This document shows, in pieces, positions 59,712-64,000 of a DNA stretch of 64,000 nt (positions are counted from its first letter, which is position 1; every line of letters starts with the position of its first letter). Source of the stretch: Calcarisporiella thermophila CBS 279.70 (Eukaryota > Calcarisporiellomycota); NCBI RefSeq assembly GCF_041956535.1, contig NW_027192192.1:1119796-1183795 (forward strand). The letters run 5' to 3'. The position numbers were made by a program, and so were the translations under genes. The notes beneath the pieces are model-generated. The model saw nothing but the letters and a program-made list of their open reading frames with translations. It did not search any database and was not told the DNA's origin.

Positions 59712-60980
59712 ATGCGCAGCAAATCTCCAGTTGATCTCTTCCAAATACGTGTAAACAAACCCGAAATACTATTGCGCGGATCCCCGATGGAAGCCGCGGG
59801 CTCTCTCCTGCATGGATCGCTTGTACTTACTCTGAATAGGCCCATGAAGGTCCGGGCAGTTAGACTAAATTTTCTAGGAACCATGAATATCCTCTGGAAA
59901 GAGAGTAAGCATTTATTTTTTTATATGATCAAACCATGTTTATTAATTTGAAGATTTTTAGAAGGGGCGACCAAGTTGTATAAAGATAAGAGTACTCTTA
60001 TTAATCACAAGTGGATCTTCGCCACCAAGACCCAACTTGAAGCGGGCAAATACACGTGGAATTTTAAAATTACACTCCCTGGTTCAACGCCCGAGACAAT
60101 TTCTATCGACGGTGCTAGCATTAGTTATAATCTAGAGGCGACCATTGACCGTGTATATTTTTCAGCACCTATTCGAACCATACTTCCCATCCGCATTACT
60201 CGCGTTCCATCTCCTACCTCGCTTGAGTTGCTGCAAACTGTGGTGTTTGAGAATGTGTGGGAAAATAAGATGGCCTACGAGTTGAGCATGCCATCAAAGG
60301 TGGTTGAAGAGGAAGGCACCATATCAGCAAATATTAAACTGGAAATGCTAGCAAGAGGATTCAATGTTGAGACCATTGCTTGTACTCTAGTGGAACTGAG
60401 GACGTTGCGAACGGAAAATCGAACATCAACTACGGATCATATTGTTCAGCACGTAGAGCGAAATGTGAGGTGGCAGATTCCAGAAGAAATGCCCTCAAAT
60501 ATATTGGAAACTGAGATGAGGATTCCTTTGCCAAAAAGCACACAACTTGTTCATTTTGATGCGGATGTGAAGACCATCTGTGTACGCCACAAACTAATAT
60601 TCACCCTCTTGTTGACAAATGCGCATCGTCGCTATTTCCAACTATGTGTTGGAATGCCTGTTGTGATCGCTGCCCGACAAATAGACCGTGATCTGAACGA
60701 GCTACCATCATATGAGGAGAGTTTCTATACACTGCCTATAGAATTCCCGAAATATGAAGCTCTGATTATCTCTTCAAACGAGGATTTGTACAAAGGAGAT
60801 GATCAATCTTGTGTAGAGACTTCTGAACCTAGTCTTACCAACAATATCTCGGAGTCATCACCCGAAATTTCATCCTCCCCGTTGAACAAACCAACCCACC
60901 TGCCTGCTCCAATACGACTTCCTTCTTATCACACTGCAATTAGCGAAACTTCGATATTATCTCCTGTTGTTGCTGCTTAA
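59712..60980 (+). CDS. Alpha-arrestin (arrestin-related trafficking adaptor)
   Basis: 403 residues from exons 59712-59904 and 59962-60980. The N-terminal arrestin fold reads VNKPEILLRGSPMEAAGSLLHGSLVLTL ... VRAVRLNFLGT, then LEAGKYTWNFKITLPG and SYNLEATIDR. The C-terminal arrestin domain follows (GTISANIKLEMLARGF ... VRHKLIFTLLLTN). The tail contains two LPSY motifs (ELPSYEESF and RLPSYHTAI), PY-like sites that can recruit Rsp5/NEDD4 ubiquitin ligases. Such adaptors trigger endocytosis of nutrient transporters. The cargo cannot be told from sequence. Confidence 0.85.
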
Positions 60981-61764
60981 TGGCTTAAGGGTTTATGCTC
61001 AAACTAATTGTTAATTAGTTTCTTTGTATGGTTAATTTTGCTCTCCTGAAGCTTTGCATTTATCGTTCGTATACCATTGCGTCAATATTTGTTCTGAAGC
61101 ACAATAGCGGGCTTAAATGTATAATATATCACTTGTATATAGTAATAAATTTTCATTTGCTTCTGCGATAACACCTGGCGGAATTAGCTTAAAACACATG
61201 TATTATGTGATGTAATTTTTATATATTTCTGGCCGATATCCTTTGAAAATCACTAAACCATTCAGGATGACTTCATGACAAAATTACCGTTCTACCGTGA
61301 CTGTTCAATATAGAAAGAAAAATACATAGGTTAGAAGTGTCCAATTTGTCCAAGTATCATTCATAACATCATCCTTATAGGTGTATTAAAGAAAGAGAGC
61401 CTTTTAGATGTGCTTAATAAAAGTCAGTACAAATTCGTTTGTAAAGATAGAAATCAGAAAAAAAAAAGAATTATAAGTATTTAAATTGTTTTCTAACTGT
61501 ATTTTTTTTATTTAAATATAAGTTCTAAAAGTTAGTTTTTTTCACTAACATATATGGAGTTGTAAATTTCATTTGTCACTTTTCTCGTACACTTATTACT
61601 TGTCACTTGGTCAGAACTGGTTGCCGATGGCTATCCGAAAGTACACCAAGTCATGAAATAACAATTTATTATTCCTCGCGTAGGCGTAGAGGAGCGGGAA
61701 AAAAAAAGTTGACAAAAGAAAGGTGAAAAGTGAAGAAAAATACAAGCATTTTCCTTTGTTTTGT
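60981..61764. other. Intergenic: convergent 3' ends
   Basis: AT-rich DNA with T-runs around 61500; no coding signal. Confidence 0.5.
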
Positions 61765-62657
61765 TTATTGATCTTTGTTGGTTGTCTTCTTGGTACCGCG
61801 GAGCAAACCAGTACGACGAGCAGCAACCAAACCAACCTTTTGACCAGGAGGTGCGGCGCGAGAGACAGTGGAAGCGTGACCAATGTGCTGATGGTTACCA
61901 CCACCGTGAGGATGGTCTACAGGGTTCATAGCCACACCACGAGTCTTGGGCCATGCGTTACGCTTCACGCGGTACTTGTGGTATGCGCGACCAGCCTTCA
62001 ACAAGGGCTTGTCGATACGACCACCACCAGCGACAATACCGATCATAGCACGGGCGTTTCCGCTGACAACCTTCTTGGCGCCAGAAGGAAGCTTCACACG
62101 GGTCTTGTTCGTCTCAGGGTTGTGACCAATAATGGTGGCATAGTTGCCAGAGCAGCGAGCAAGTGCGCCACGGTCACCAGTCTTCTCCTCGACATTGCAG
62201 ACGATTGTACCCTCAGGCATGGCGGACACGGGCAGAACATTGCCGACAGTAAGAGCAGCCTTCTTGCCGCAGTAAACGAACTGACCGGTGTGGAGACCCT
62301 CAGTGGCAACGAAGGTTTGGGTGCGGAGCTTGTACCTATAAATATATTATATGTGAACATACGAATCAAAAGTACACCATGATCTATTAATCATTTCATC
62401 CACATTGCATGGAAATGGTACGGGAAAGCTATTAAAATTCACTAAATGACTCACCTGTAAGGATCACGGAACACAACCTTAGCGAGAGGAGCACCACGTC
62501 CAGGATCGTGGACAATTTCCTTCACGATCCCGCGGATGTAACCATTGCGCTCGGCAAAATCGAGGGCACGGAACTTAGCAGCACCCTTGCGACCTACAGT
62601 GTGCGACTTGAAGATGCCACCAGCACCTTTTCTCTGGGCTCGGATAACACGTCCCAT
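61765..62657 (-). CDS. RPL2: 60S ribosomal protein uL2
   Basis: 257 residues from exons 62657-62455 and 62335-61765. Begins [19 protein letters not shown] and contains the peptidyl-transferase-proximal loop [16 protein letters not shown] with the conserved histidine. The length is near the 254 of yeast uL2 (RPL2/L8). Codon use is strongly biased toward C-ending codons, as expected for a highly expressed gene and unlike its neighbours. One intron lies after RDPYR. Very secure. Confidence 0.98.
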
Positions 62658-63234
62658 TTTTCAATTAAATCTATCATTCAAAATATAATTGTCATTAGTT
62701 GTCAATTTTTACATTCAACCGAAAGCACAGCCATCCATCCATCTATCCATCCATCACCACAGAGCATCTCCATTCGTATTTCATCCAATATCTGTGGTAT
62801 ATGCATAGTACAATAAAACCTACCAAGTGCACTGGCGAGGAATAAAAGAAAGAAGAGGGGGAACAGAATTGGCCCCTAATCCAATTTACTTTTACCTCTG
62901 AGCCCAGATTGCAGATTGTTGAGGGCAGTTAATTCTTAATGAAATATTCACTTTAATCCTAGCTGGATTCACTTTCACTCAAGATGTTACAAATAAAATT
63001 CAAATGGAACAAAAGAAATAGACCAGGGTAGAATGGCAACGCCAAATTCAATAATATTTAACCATCTAGACATGATGGTGAACGAATTCCCAACTATGAT
63101 GGCTATTAATATAAAGATAATAATATTAGGAAAACATGGATAATCAGCGAATTATATTAAGAGAATAGGAAGAGCCGAAGCATATCAAGCCCGGCTATCG
63201 AAGAATTACGAAATGATCATAAAGAATTATAATC
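62658..63234. other. Intergenic, with (CATC)n microsatellite
   Basis: Upstream region of the uL2 gene. A short CATC/ATCC repeat lies at 62732-62755; no gene. Confidence 0.5.
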
Positions 63235-64000
63235 TCACCTTAAAGCTACTTTCAGAGTGATAACTTCGAATGGTTTGAGATTGAGTTTAAGGCCCTCTTC
63301 AGGATGATACTGTAGGGTCAACTCAGTGTCCTCGAGTATATTGCATTGGTGAACACTTTCGATTGGGAGGGTACTAATTGTTTTGTTTTTAGATTATTTT
63401 AATAAACGGACCGAGAAATGGACTATATAGAATAGAGAAAATACCTTTTGACCGACACCCTCGCTTTTCCCCCATATGCTTCATACAAGCGTAGAATGAT
63501 CTCGTCCGAATCCTCTGCAAGTTTAACCGTCTCAATAAGGACATTCCGGGCGCCATGAAGGCTGAAGTAGGATGTAGGTTTCAAGTCGTCGCTGAACTTC
63601 CTCGAGCATATTCTAATAAGAATGAAGAATCAGACTTTATCCTTCACGTAAACGGCACTAGCTGATTCTATACCTAGTAATAAGTGGAATATTGAAACGA
63701 TAGGCCTGCTCCACCACGTCTGATTGCATGAAATGGCCCTCATGCGGATAAAGTGCATATTTTATGTAATGCTTTCCTAGGTCCGAATGTGCATCGGGAG
63801 CCTTGGGTGATCGCAAAAGTGAAAGCCTTATTACGTTGCCATGAGTAGCATAGCCATACTTGCAATCGTTTAAAAGTGCTACTCCGTAGCCGTACTCGGA
63901 GAGATCTGCATATTTATGTGCACAAACCTCGAATTTTGCTGCGTCCCAGGAAGTGTTATAGTGAGTGGGGCGCTCGATATGGCCGAATTGTGTTTCATAT
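63235..64000 (-). CDS. AMS1: GH38 alpha-mannosidase, AMS1 type (3' part)
   Basis: Minus-strand C-terminal part of a cytosolic/vacuolar class II alpha-mannosidase that trims free oligomannosides; the gene continues beyond the window. The visible part reads [66 protein letters not shown], cut here across exon 64000-63676. Further exons carry [20 protein letters not shown] and then [22 protein letters not shown]. The frame stops at 63235-63237. A GTGAGA donor overlaps the stop, so one more exon is possible but family ends usually lie here. Confidence 0.92.

Overview
The window is nuclear DNA of a filamentous or yeast-like fungus. Its genes carry short spliceosomal introns (mostly 40-150 bp, GT...AG). 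It encodes fungal hallmarks: a class IV/V-type chitin synthase, the prephenate dehydrogenase Tyr1, the histone chaperone Rtt106, a Phx1/Htf1-like homeobox regulator, an APSES/KilA-N regulator and several Kex2-type or GPI-anchored secreted proteins. Intergenic DNA is AT-rich and transposon relics are present. The phylum cannot be fixed from the sequence alone. Two assembly gaps (N runs) lie at 16255-16714 and 49643-50354. All exon structures were assembled by hand from reading frame, splice consensus and family knowledge.

Layout, left part (1-32 kb): a chitin synthase cut by the window start; a diacylglycerol-lipase-like class 3 lipase; an FHA-RING ubiquitin ligase (Dma1/Chf type); a secreted four-module Kex2-processed repeat protein with a polyhistidine tail; a small GPI-type protein; a secreted PAF-acetylhydrolase-like hydrolase; an unknown duplicated gene around gap 1; a PGAP2-like GPI-lipid remodelling protein; pirin; PEX16; a small secreted acidic protein; a ubiquitin-AN1 zinc-finger fusion; NAP1; and RAD26/CSB.

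Middle (32-40 kb): a 75-residue three-exon orphan divergent from RAD26, a TBC-domain protein lacking the usual catalytic fingers, RTT106 divergent from a C2H2 zinc-finger factor, and a homeobox factor. From 40 to 50.6 kb the window is a transposon island bounded by tRNA-Leu(UAG) and tRNA-Pro(CGG). It holds three 5'-truncated LINE copies, an internally deleted Ty3/gypsy relic inside a 106-bp inverted repeat, a tRNA-like SINE candidate, a degenerate minisatellite and a tandem 279-bp repeat.

Right part (50.7-64 kb): a TVP15-like Golgi membrane protein, TYR1, an APSES regulator, a Gln-rich GPI-type secreted protein, an alpha-arrestin, ribosomal protein uL2 and the 3' part of an AMS1-type alpha-mannosidase.

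Most noteworthy: all three LINE insertions lie 79-86 bp upstream of a mature tRNA 5' end and point away from the tRNA. This suggests a tRNA-gene-targeted non-LTR retrotransposon. Two copies used the same T-run/ACAG site in succession. Other highlights are the Kex2-repeat precursor, the finger-less TBC protein and a farnesylation-type CNQQ end on NAP1.
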